A DNA stretch of 64,000 nt, taken from the NCBI RefSeq assembly GCF_021134715.1, contig NC_060026.1, forward strand, positions 8,485,001-8,549,000, written 5' to 3'. A program made the translations under genes and the position numbers. Every line of letters starts with the position of its first letter. Within the stretch, counting starts at the first letter, position 1. The stretch comes from Daphnia pulex (lineage: Eukaryota > Arthropoda > Branchiopoda > Diplostraca > Daphniidae). Shown here in pieces: positions 25,438 through 34,109 of the stretch. A model generated the notes under the pieces. It was not told the origin of the DNA and did not search any database. It saw only the letters and a program-made list of their open reading frames with translations.

Positions 25438-26129
25438 CGAAAATGTTAAATATATATACTATTTTACAGACGAATTATTTTACAAAAGATTAGTATTTGG
25501 GTTCATAGAGGGCACCAACAATACGTGACCAGCCCTGCAATTGGCTGTTGAGAATTCACTAAGCTCCGCCTCTTGTCCGGAAACTGGCTTCATTCGAGAT
25601 AGCCGATTCCAACAAAAGTTCCCCCACCATACTAATACACCTAGGACTGTGGCCCGGAGCTTATTGGGCGGGTTTTTTTTTAATGGGTTGCCTAGATGGG
25701 TTTTTCTTCAAACACGGGTTGGAGCGGGTTGGGCCAACAGAGTAAATGGGTTCGGCCCGGGCCAACCCATGGGTCAAAAAATATTAACAGGATGGGTCAC
25801 GGCCCGGGTTTTTAACGGGTCAATCATACTTTTTCATCATCTTTTCAGTCTGTTTATCAATAAATGGCAAAATTTCCTAACGTATAAAAATTGAATTTTT
25901 ATTCTGTTTTAAATGAACAAAAAAAAAATTAATACATGAGAATTGATGTAATCATACATCAATAAAACGAAAAGAAACTTGGAAGTAAGTGTTGGAAGTA
26001 AAAATCCGAATTAACTGTAGTTATCGAACAAATACAAACAATTGTTTTTAAAAATCTTCTTCTTCTTCGTTTTCCAAAAGTTGAAAAGTAAGGTATCAAA
26101 GTTTTCTTCCAAGAAATCGTAGACTTCTT

Positions 26130-26357
26130 TTACCCCCATCCCCCACTAACTAATCCTGCTTTGTACCATGAACGTAGACAGATTAGGGCTTCAACGGTCT
26201 CAGGCTTCAAGCTCATTCTCGAAATGCCAAAAATATCCTTGCCAACAGTAAAGGCCCTCTCGCTAGCTGCGCTTGTCGCTGGAATGCTGAGGAGATCTCT
26301 AGCCATTAAACAGCAAATTAAAAGATAGAATAATTGATACCTTTCGATGGAGCTCAA
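26130..26357 (-). pseudogene. hAT transposase C-terminal dimerisation domain (hATC)
   Basis: The frame encodes ARDLLSIPATSAASERAFTV followed by SRMSLKPETVEALICLRSW. This is the hATC signature (LSIPATSAxSERxFS, then R..L.P..VE.L..L..W). The catalytic core upstream is missing. The frame overlaps the end of the N-terminal remnant, as expected from an internal deletion. Confidence 0.85.
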
Positions 26358-26551
26358 CTTGACTGATTGGTTATTTCTGTGCTTGTTGCAGGAAGTGCAT
26401 CTGCATCATCCATCTCATTCTCATCACTTTCAATGCTAATGTTAATTGGTAAACTTCTCTTTTTCCCAGCAGAATTGCTCGATTTAGACAAAATTTGAGG
26501 TTTACGCGATAACTGCTCGCCATTATAAGAAGTAGATTTACGTTTAGACAT
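26354..26551 (-). pseudogene. hAT transposase N-terminal remnant
   Basis: A 65-residue frame starts with an ATG at 26551 and is rich in Ser, Lys and acidic residues. It lies just upstream of the hATC remnant inside the same element. No BED finger is visible. It is assigned to the transposase only by position. Confidence 0.5.
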
Positions 26552-26977
26552 ACTGCCTTCACCACTTCATGTGTTCTGCCTTTTGAAGCTCTAGCGCGTG
26601 TCAGCGTCTACTTAAAACGTGATGACTGAACTTCGAATGTCTGCATCTGCAACTCTGCAATGCATGGATTTAAGCTATCCTATCCCTCCAGATCTTTCTG
26701 GCACTTTCTAGCTGTGAGATTCTTTATTTGACCAATAGATGGCGCCACATCTCGGGTTGGCCCGCGGACCCGGCGGTTCGACCCATCACCCGCCCCGTTA
26801 AAAAAATGCCTCGATGGGTTGAGTCGGGTTGGGTTTTTTTTCCCTTTAGCCCGAACTTTGGCCCGGGCTTTCATGGCCCGGGCCACAGCCCTAAATACAC
26901 CATGCTTCGTCCACAGTACAGTACCATTATATTTAATATTATGCTGTTTGACAACTCAGCTTTAATTTCAATACAAA

Positions 26978-28885
26978 ATGGCACCCGCTATTGAAATTCA
27001 TAGTGAAAAATTGAATTTGAAAATTACAGAATATATTCAGGAATTGGGATCATGTTGGAGGTGTGCTATCCGATTTACGAGAGAAAGGAAACCAGAGGCC
27101 TATCAACAGAAAAACCTTGTAATTATATCTGTTTAAACTGATCAAATTGAGTTATGTTGTTTTTTAATTGGACAACCCTGACCATGTGAAGGATTTGAAA
27201 CAGGAACCTGAAGAAAAAGTACAGAAAACTAGTCCATGCGTTATTTGCTTGGGGTTGGTACAGGATCAGTTCATTAAAGAATGTATTACTGATGAGGTGT
27301 GTATAACTTGTCCTACATCTGTGTATTTGTGTTAATCTTTGGCTTTGATTTTTTTCCATTCACAGATTTCCCAACGTGTTATTGAATCTGATTATGATTC
27401 CCCTACATTTTCATGTATGGTTTCATTGCCAGTGGCTATTATGCTCAGGGAACAAGCTGTGTGGTTTCTGGTAACTGAGAAGTTTCCAGAACTACTTTCA
27501 ACTAACTTTAAAATTGATCATGTCACATCTCTCAAAGATGTATGGAAGTTTGTGTTCTCCGAGGCATTGGAACTTAAACTAAAGAAAAAATTGGAATACA
27601 GCAGCTCATCATTCCAAATCCAAGTCAATGTACTTTACCAAGATGAAATATCTGAATGTGGTGCCTTGTAATGCTTTATAATTATCTAATTTTATATTTT
27701 TATGTATAATTAAATGTTTTTATTACAGAGTAGACATGTGCCCTGAAAAATTCAAACATAGATACAAGCAGACTAGAGTCTATCGAGAAGGCATTTTCAC
27801 AAGAAATGCTGCTCATTCTGTGTTGTCAGGAATAAGCTCTTTAAATTTTAAGAAACACTACACATTTAAAGTACCAAATGTTGGCACCCACTATGGTGTG
27901 GTACAATGCTCACACACTTCCATTCACATTGCTGGTAATTTTTTTGTTTAAATTTGTCTTGCATTTAAGTATGTCTGTGAAGTTATAATGTAAACTATTT
28001 TACTGTGCTATTTGCATGATTAGGTCGGTATCAAAAATTCTCCAGAAAACTCTGCCAAACACCTTGGCTTATTGAAGGTGAAAAACACATGGACACCTCC
28101 ATCCAGGAATTGATCTGCAAACACCTTGAGCCATTTTTTAAAACTGAAAGTATGTTGAAATACTTTTAATTTAGACCTACTTACATGTTTACATTGCAAA
28201 GTTACAACTCTAATTGAATGTTCTAGGTGTCAAATTTTCATCATCTGGGCGCGAGGATGTGGATGTAAGAACTCTTGGGCTTGGTAGACCATTTGCCATA
28301 GAGCTTCTGGACCCACATAGAACTCTCTTCACACAAGATGAGATTACCCAAGTGCAGATTATTATCAATAAAAGTACCGATGCCATACAAATTCGCGACC
28401 TGCAATTAGTCACAAAAGAACAATTATCTGTACTAAAAGAGGGTGAAGAAGAAAAAACAAAAATCTATCGAGCTTTATGTGTAACGCTTGATGGCTCGAC
28501 ACTAACAGCCGAAGATTTAGATCGTATCAATGGCACTACTGAACTTGTTTTGATGCAGAAAACTCCCCTGCGTGTGTTACATAGGTATTGAATCATCTAT
28601 TCAATAACCATTGTAATAATAAATATCATTTAATCTAACAGGAGACCTCTGGCTGTGAGACCACGAACTGTCCATCAGATAAATGCTACTTTACTCGACG
28701 ACTATCCAGGGCATTTCATCATGCGTCTCAAAACACAGGCTGGAACTTACATAAAAGAATTCGTTCATGGCGACTTCAATCGGACAGTGCCCAACTTATG
28801 TATACTATTAGGTCGACCTGTGGATATTGTTGCATTAGATGTTGACGCTGTTGAACTAGATTGGCCTCCGGCTCTTTTCAATTGA
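26978..28885 (+). CDS. PUS10: PUS10, tRNA pseudouridine synthase
   Basis: PUS10 makes pseudouridine 54/55 in the T-loop of tRNAs. Seven exons in phase give 493 residues: 26978-27118, 27192-27296, 27366-27667, 27729-27934, 28024-28149, 28227-28584 and 28642-28885. The N-terminal THUMP-type region carries two CxxC pairs (CWRC; CVIC). The catalytic core is very well kept: KFSSSGREDVDVRTLGLGRP holds the catalytic Asp. RDLQLV, GEEEKTK, KTPLRVLHRRPLAVRPR, TQAGTYIKEFVHGDF and DWPPALFN follow. Human PUS10 has 529 residues. The exon 2 acceptor (GTGAAG) lacks a strong pyrimidine tract and is the least certain border. A mobile-element block ends 74 b before the start codon. The 3' end converges on CYB5RL with 32 b between stop codons. 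Confidence 0.94.
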
Positions 28886-28917
28886 AGCAATACAAAATTC
28901 AGCAAGAATTGTATTCA

Positions 28918-29819
28918 CTAAAAAGTGATTATGGAACTTTTCTCAATACCAATTTTAGTCAAATACTCGATTATTTTTTTCTCAAATGCTTTAGATCCAC
29001 ACAGAAACTGTCACTTTGCTTGATAACACTCATCTCCTTCAAGGTTTCCTCGTCTAACGTGTGATAAATAATTTCTTCGTTATGTCTTTTAAGGGTTTCA
29101 GCATCTTGATTCTCATCATCACTGAGGAAATAACAGGCCTTGAAATTCCAATAATCTTGCAGTTGATGAAATTCACGTTGGAAAATTATTTCTGAGTACG
29201 TTCTGCAACCATAAAGAAGAAAAACGCGCGTTTCGTCATCCGGGTTATCAATAATCAGCTTTGTTATTTGGTACAGTGGGGTAATTCCGGTTCCAGCCGC
29301 AATCATCAGTACGTTACGATAACTATTTGGCTTACAGTCACATTGACCAATTGGTCCGCTCCAAGAAACTACCTTTCCTGTCAGCCATTTTCTTTTGATA
29401 ATGTTGGACATCATTCCGTTGTCATAAAGTTTTATCAAGACAGTAAATTTTTTCACTAGTCCGGGTGAACTGATCAGAGTGTATGGCCTGGAAATGGTTG
29501 AGTTGCTCGTACTTTCGCGGGCTATCAAATGCTGGCTCGCACTAAACTCCATACAGTGGTTCTCCGGAAGCTTGAAGTGGAACAAAAAAACACTAGGGCA
29601 CACTGGTTCGACACTTTCAATAACACAGTCTACATAAGTTTCTGGATTCATTTTAGTATTTTTCTCCAATTGGCAAGTTTCGAGTTCCTTACACTTTCTT
29701 TGCCAAATCAACAATTCTTGCTTGTAAGTGTCAAAGACGCAAAACTGACATCCTTGGCCGCAGCACTGGGATTCCTCCGGTTTGAGCGGTTCAGGTGGCA
29801 GGTTCACAAGGCGATCCAT
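28918..29819 (-). CDS. CYB5RL: NADH-cytochrome b5 reductase-like protein, one-base frameshift near the C-terminus
   Basis: This single-exon FAD/NADH oxidoreductase has the N-terminal oxidoreductase-like cysteine motif CCGQGCQFCV at residues 19-28. The FAD-binding RPYTLISS lies at 111-118 and the NADH-binding GTGITP at 176-181. It probably moves electrons from NADH to a haem or cytochrome b5-type acceptor. The reading frame as given ends at 28971 after FCVDLKHLRKK, without the conserved CG motif. One frame over, the sequence from about 29007 reads FLCGSKAFEKKIIEYLTKIG and ends at TAG 28918, which is the expected C-terminus. One T seems missing in the T-run at 29005-29007 (minus strand). It may be a sequencing error or a true break. 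The start lies 8 b after the ASF1 stop. Confidence 0.85.
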
Positions 29820-29827
29820 TTTCAGCT

Positions 29828-30577
29828 TTACATCACGTCCATGGATTCCATTATGGAGGCATCCATTTTCTGATGACCATCACTTTCCACAATTTGTTCA
29901 CCTTTCGAGGTGCCGCTCTTATTCGTATCGTCCCAATCCACTTTGAATCGTGTGACACGAGGATTGGTGGCTAGGATATTTCGCATTAGTTTGTCAAACT
30001 GCGGAATTGCGGGAGGATTCTCTTTCAGTTCAGCATCGCCATATTCATTATTTACGTAATACCTATACAAAACCATGTATAATTGAGTATAGGGTTCATT
30101 GTGGTTTGATGCAACATTATTACCCAACACGAATAAATTCTTGGCTGCGATAGGAACAGGTAAGCAGGACAACTGTTACGCCCACAGCATCTGCAACCGG
30201 AATTTTAGAGGGTTGTGGAGGCTCAGCTTGAAATACAAACATGTGTCTTCCTTCAGGCACAGGACCAACATAAACAGTATCAAGAACTTGGTCATAAGTT
30301 TCACTTTCAGCTGGAAAAGAAAACAATGCATGATATAACTTTAAATATATGTTGTGTGTGTATACAATACCTGAACCAACATATATAATTTTCCACTCCA
30401 AATCCTCATAATTAAAAATATTATTAGTTTTATTATTATTTTTATCGAATGTATATAAATAGCAAGTACTTCCTGAAGATCTTCCAAACATTCGAAGGTG
30501 ATTTCAAACTGGAAGGGATTGGAGAAATTGGAGGGGTTGTCAAGAACTACAACATTCTGAACATGAACCTTTGCCAT
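29828..30577 (-). CDS. ASF1: ASF1 histone H3-H4 chaperone
   Basis: ASF1 carries H3-H4 dimers to CAF-1 and HIRA during chromatin assembly. Four minus-strand exons in phase give 187 residues: 30577-30470, 30404-30371, 30310-30124 and 30062-29828. The conserved immunoglobulin-like core covers about residues 1-155. Blocks visible are MAKVHVQNVVVLDNP, NPFQFEITFECLEDL, DLEWKIIYVGSAESE, YDQVLDTVYVGPVPEGRHMF, DAVGVTVVLLTCSYR, QEFIRVGYYVNNEY and NILATNPRVTRFKVDW. The acidic/Ser-rich tail is short. The Val of the H3-binding face (VGVTVV) and the Asp of EDL are kept. No defect was seen. The stop codon is followed after 8 b by the CYB5RL start on the same strand. Confidence 0.95.
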
Positions 30578-31275
30578 GATGGCCCAAGTTTCTTCTGCTG
30601 TTCACACTTTTCTTATTAAACACTTGATAACTGCAATTAAACAGTTAGCCAATTGGTATCCTTGCAACTTAAATTTAACTTATTTACTCTATTAGTGGTC
30701 AAAAATGTATGAAAATGGTTAATATTATAACAAAAGGGTAAAACCATATGCATTAACATCACATTTTAAGATATATTTTACCTGGAGTTTGGAATCTCGG
30801 TGATCAATGTCTATTCAAAATACTTGTTGAAATATCTAGATGATTCTTGGTAACTTACCATGTACAAATTCCTGAACAAAGCAGAAAAAATATCTATTAA
30901 CTAGAATAAATGTAACTTTTATCATGAAGTAGTTGTGAAAAGGGAGATTCATCAAAGATTTGAATTTGAACTGCAAGATGAAAAGAGAAAAAGAAATATA
31001 ATATTAATGTAAGTTATGAATTTACCTTCATAGCAAAACAGATAATATCCATACAGTATTGAACAGCAATATCCCTTTTTGATTTGGTAAGGAAAAAAGG
31101 TACAACGCAACAGGATAAATTTAGGTATTTCCGACCCAAAAATATTAAAACAAGAAAAATTGAAATGGTAAATAAGCGAAGAAGTAGGGGACTTAACAAT
31201 AGAAAGGATAGAAATACTGCGTTGCCATGTAATAGAAAACATGAATCGACTAAATAAATTATTATCTAGGCCAGA
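30578..31275. other. Upstream region of ASF1, no gene seen
   Basis: AT-rich sequence with no reliable coding frame. It must hold the ASF1 promoter and perhaps a leader exon, but no motif could be fixed. Confidence 0.4.
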
Positions 31276-31282
31276 CCAGGGG

Positions 31283-31737
31283 CATAGATAAAGAAGACTG
31301 GTTTCGCATGTCCTATCCTTTTAGCCCTATCCCTACTGACCCCGAGTTTCTGTTTTGCTTGTCCTGCCCCTAGCGGATAAACTGCTGTACTGCACCGTGG
31401 CTACCAAGGGTGTTGCAGACGAAAGTTGTTTTCCTTCTGTCTTGGTAAAATTCTTTGCTGGCGTTTAAAAGTTCTAGGTAATTTTTTCATACAAATTTTT
31501 ACTTAAAAGTCATTTTGTATTAAATTTTGACGTTTGCCAATTGCAAAAGTAGAGAAATCAATTGAATGATTGCAATGGAATAGATGTAAGCAGAGTGTAG
31601 AGAACAAAACGTACACTAGAGGGCAGGACAAGCAAAACAGAATCGGGAAAATCGGAGGAAGGGTAGCAAGAATTCTGGCGACAGTTGGCCATGTTAATTT
31701 TCTTATGGACAGCATCAACCAGTGGTCTTTGTCTATG
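31283..31737. mobile_element. Short TIR element D with 7-bp TSD CCAGGGG
   Basis: The ends are CATAGATAAAGAAGACTGG on the left and the inverse of CATAGACAAAGACCACTGG on the right. The flanks are CCAGGGG at 31276-31282 and 31738-31744. Inside, a second inverted pair (CTGTTTTGCTTGTCCTGCCC near 31351 and its complement near 31621) faces inward. No coding capacity. The same ends delimit the 43-bp element at 32797. Confidence 0.7.
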
Positions 31738-31745
31738 CCAGGGGC

Positions 31746-31995
31746 ATGGTGTATTAGTATGGTGGGGGAACTTCGGCTATCTCGGCTGAAGCCAGTGGTC
31801 ACCTATGATCAGCGCTGCTTGGTGGACAATTTGGAGAATTGAACCAATGACATGCCAAAGAATTGAACCAAGAATAGGTGACCAGCCCTGCAATTGGCTT
31901 GCCTTTGTCACTAAGCTCCGCCTCTTGTCCGGAAACTGGCTTCATTCGAGATAGCCGATTCCAACAAAAGTTCCCCCACCATACTAATACACCAT
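31746..31995. mobile_element. tRNA-cored TIR element, internally deleted copy B
   Basis: It has the same terminal arms as copies A and C (ATGGTGTATTAGTATGGTGG and its inverse) but is only 250 b and lacks the tRNA-like middle. It is flanked by GCCAGGGGC (31737-31745) and GCCAGGGGT (31996-32004), an 8-9-bp target duplication. It landed exactly in the duplication of element D. Confidence 0.8.
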
Positions 31996-31996
31996 G

Positions 31997-32238
31997 CCAG
32001 GGGTATAGAGAGGTGATTCCCAATGACAGTGTTAAATTTCCCTTAAGGGGATTCGACGGGAAGCTACTTTTTTACTAACGACTTTTACATGGAGGCATAG
32101 GGAGGTCTCTCCGACGGTGGCGCCATCTAGGCTCTCGCGGCATATGGACATACCGAGATACCTTTTAGTAAAAAAAGCGGACAACCCCTTATGGGAAATT
32201 TAACATGGAGACTGGAAACCATCTCTCCATGCCCATGG
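31997..32238. mobile_element. Foldback element E
   Basis: The left half (GTTAAATTTCCCTTAAGGGG, preceded by AGAGAGGTGATTCCCA) pairs with the right half (CCCCTTATGGGAAATTTAAC, followed by GGAAACCATCTCTCCATG). The spacer holds TGGCGCCATCTAGGCTCTC. It is non-coding. Its ends are masked by elements B and C. Confidence 0.55.
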
Positions 32239-32244
32239 CCAGAC

Positions 32245-32787
32245 ACGGTGTATTAGTATGGTGGGGGAACTTTGTTTGGAATCGGCTATCTCGAATGAAG
32301 CCAGTTTCCGGACAAGAGACGGAGCTTAGTGCAAAAGTAAAAATTCTTAACAGCCAATTGCAGGGCTGGTCGGCTATTGTCAGTGCCCTCTATGAACCAA
32401 AATACATATCTTTTGTAAAATAATTCGTAACTTTTTTGAAGGCAGTCATCAACTGTTTGTCGTAGTGGTTAGAGTAACGTGCTACGACTCTAGAGGCTTA
32501 AGGTTCGATTTCTATAATAATTTTTTTTCATATTTTTTTCTATTAATTTTAAAATAATTAAAGCTGGAAAAAGAATACTTAATTACTGTTATTGACTCAT
32601 TTTTTACGATTTTATAGCTTTATAAGTACATAAGCAAAGTGCAATCGGACTTAGAAAATTTTCAAACCGTTTATAGCTCATAGTTCACCCAATTGTCCAC
32701 CAGGCAGCGCTGATCATAGCCGACCACTGGCTTCAGCCGAGATAGCCGATTCCAACCATAAGTTCCCTCACCATACTAATACACCAT
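32245..32787. mobile_element. tRNA-cored TIR element, full-length copy C
   Basis: At 543 b it is in the opposite orientation to copy A. The arms begin ACGGTGTATTAGTATGGTGG and end CTAATACACCAT; the left arm has one change at its tip. Flanks TGGCCAGAC and GGGCCAGAG match at 7 of 9 positions, consistent with an aged 9-bp duplication. It carries the best-preserved tRNA-like core. Confidence 0.8.
32457..32520 (+). other. tRNA-like Pol III promoter segment in copy C
   Basis: GTCGTAGTGGTTAGAGTAAC (A box) is followed about 35 b later by GGTTCGATTTC (B box). CGTGCTACGACTCTAGAGG lies between them where an anticodon arm would be. The spacing matches a tRNA gene. The acceptor stem is not convincing, so I read it as a promoter-bearing tRNA relic. 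Confidence 0.55.
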
Positions 32788-32796
32788 GGGCCAGAG

Positions 32797-32839
32797 CATA
32801 GATAAAGAAGACGTAGATAAGAAGTGGTCTTTGTCTATG
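32797..32839. mobile_element. 43-bp mini-element of the D family with 7-bp TSD
   Basis: It consists of almost nothing but two D-type ends: CATAGATAAAGAAGAC, an 11-b spacer, and GTGGTCTTTGTCTATG. It is flanked by GCCAGAG on both sides (32790-32796 and 32840-32846). Confidence 0.6.
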
Positions 32840-33144
32840 GCCAGAGCAATATCTATTGCTCTTCTAGGCATAGGCTAATTATTAGTGGAATCAAAACTTT
32901 TTTTTAGCACGGGTGAAACTTGAAAATTTTACACGAGATGCGCACACTCAAGAGCTATCGATGAGTAAAAAAAAATTTCAAATCGAAGTTAACTTATTTT
33001 CGCTAAGGCCTTTTTGAAAAAAAATTTTTAAACCCCGATATTCTAACTTTGTATTGATTAAATTTCAAATCCAAATAGATGATTAATAAAGAGAAAGAAA
33101 ATTCTCTATCTTTTCTCTTTTTTTAAACCTATAGCGCAAACGGT

Positions 33145-33338
33145 ATAGAGCAAACCAACAACGCGTACCCTAATTTGTGGCAACTGCGCTTTTTTCCATA
33201 AGAGCCGAGAGAAAAAATTGACCCAACATGGCCGCCGCGGCCATGTTGGGTCAATTTTTTTCGGCTTCTTTTTCTCTCGGCTCTTATGGCAGCCGCGAGG
33301 TTGCCATGGCTGGGGTACGCGTTGTTGGTTTGCTCTAT
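33145..33338. repeat. Long near-perfect palindrome (foldback)
   Basis: The core arms at 33212-33235 and 33237-33260 are 24 b each and perfectly complementary around one central C; they begin AAAAAATTGACCCAACATGG. Outside them CCATAAGAGCCGAGAG pairs with CTCTCGGCTCTTATGG. Further out ATAGAGCAAACCAACAACGC pairs with its complement at about 33320-33338. The total span is about 194 b. The right arm holds CCGCGAGGTTGCCATGGCTG, also found in the 7.2-kb element arms. Confidence 0.85.
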
Positions 33339-33921
33339 TGGAAAAAATTGAATTTAAACGACAAAAATCAATTTTTTAAATTAAAAAAACCAAAACTTTT
33401 GGATTTTTTATCTCTCATTTCATTTGGTAAACGGGAAATTTTTTCCCGAAACAGAGTATTTTATACATCAGCAATAAATAAACCGTTAAAAAATTGGGAA
33501 TATCGGTGATGTTGAGCGCCGAAAATAATTCTTTTTCAGCGGAATGACCCTCCTTATTGGCTCTGGTTAGATACAGGCGCAGTGTATTATTTTATATGTC
33601 GCAACGTCGCCAAAATGTAGAAATAGCAGGAAAAAATGCTGAAACCAATGATAAATACAGAAAAAATCACGTGACTAATTCACACACTCAGCAACTTAAC
33701 CGTTCTAACTTTTTTGTACTTTAGACACGCCCCAGTTGACCAAGGTCAGCTGACATCAGACAAAGCGAGGCGGGCTCTTGTAGCAGACGGATTCTTTCGT
33801 CAACTACTGCGTTGCCATGATGGAATCAAATGCGAAACAAAGATGTCGAACAGCCCTATAACCAGAGCTATAGACTCCTGGTCGCTTCACGGCTGTGTTG
33901 GCTTCCCCATCCAGGTTTCAG
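33339..33921. other. No gene seen
   Basis: AT-rich DNA, then from about 33714 a 70-codon open frame with no recognisable domain that runs into the next MITE. Confidence 0.35.
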
Positions 33922-34086
33922 GGTAAACGTAAGCCGATTTTCAGAGATTTTAGGGCGGGGCCTGTCAGAATTGTGAAATGGAAACTGGAAACAGCGCCAT
34001 CTAGGCTCTCAAAAGTAGCTGGACGTTGTTGCTGACACACTCACTAGAGGCGCTCATTCCAGTTTCCAAATCGGCTTACGTTTACC
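33922..34086. mobile_element. 165-bp MITE
   Basis: The ends are GGTAAACGTAAGCCGATTT and its exact reverse complement (34068-34086). An inner pair TGGAAACTGGAA/TTCCAGTTTCCA adds to the fold. The middle contains GCGCCATCTAGGCTCTC, shared with element E. No clear target duplication. It lies directly before the copia integrase remnant. Confidence 0.7.
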
Positions 34087-34109
34087 TTACCTTAAGTTTA
34101 AGAATGGTT

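Larger units (their letters stand above)
25642..26893 (-). mobile_element. Internally deleted hAT transposon with perfect 8-bp TSD
   Basis: The ends are TAGGACTGTGGCCCGG and the inverse of TAGGGCTGTGGCCCGG, one mismatch. Both sides are flanked by AATACACC (25634-25641 and 26894-26901), a clean 8-bp target duplication typical of hAT elements. The subterminal regions are rich in GGGTTGGG/GCCCGGG motifs. Inside are minus-strand remnants of the transposase N-terminus and its C-terminal dimerisation domain, so this is a deletion derivative that needs transposase from elsewhere. Confidence 0.9.
25081..26903. mobile_element. TIR element with tRNA-like core (copy A), split by a hAT
   Basis: The left end at 25081 starts ATGGTGTATTAGTATGGTGG. 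The right end (before and after the hAT insertion) is the inverse, ending CTAATACACC then AT at 26902-26903. Inner arms include GGAATCGGCTATCTCG and GAAGCCAGT. Without the 1.25-kb hAT and its duplicated 8 bp the element is about 555 b. It shares its full layout with copy C at 32245-32787 in the opposite orientation. The middle carries a tRNA-like segment on the minus strand. Confidence 0.8.

Noticed and set aside
29529..29873. 114-codon plus-strand frame opposite CYB5RL and ASF1
   Set aside because: The minus-strand proteins have strong family motifs over the same bases.
32457..32520. Functional tRNA gene
   Set aside because: A and B boxes are good but the acceptor and anticodon stems do not pair convincingly, and it lies inside a repeated mobile element.
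33228..33509. 93-codon frame starting in the palindrome
   Set aside because: Its start is palindrome sequence and the rest is low-complexity Lys/Phe/Leu; no domain.
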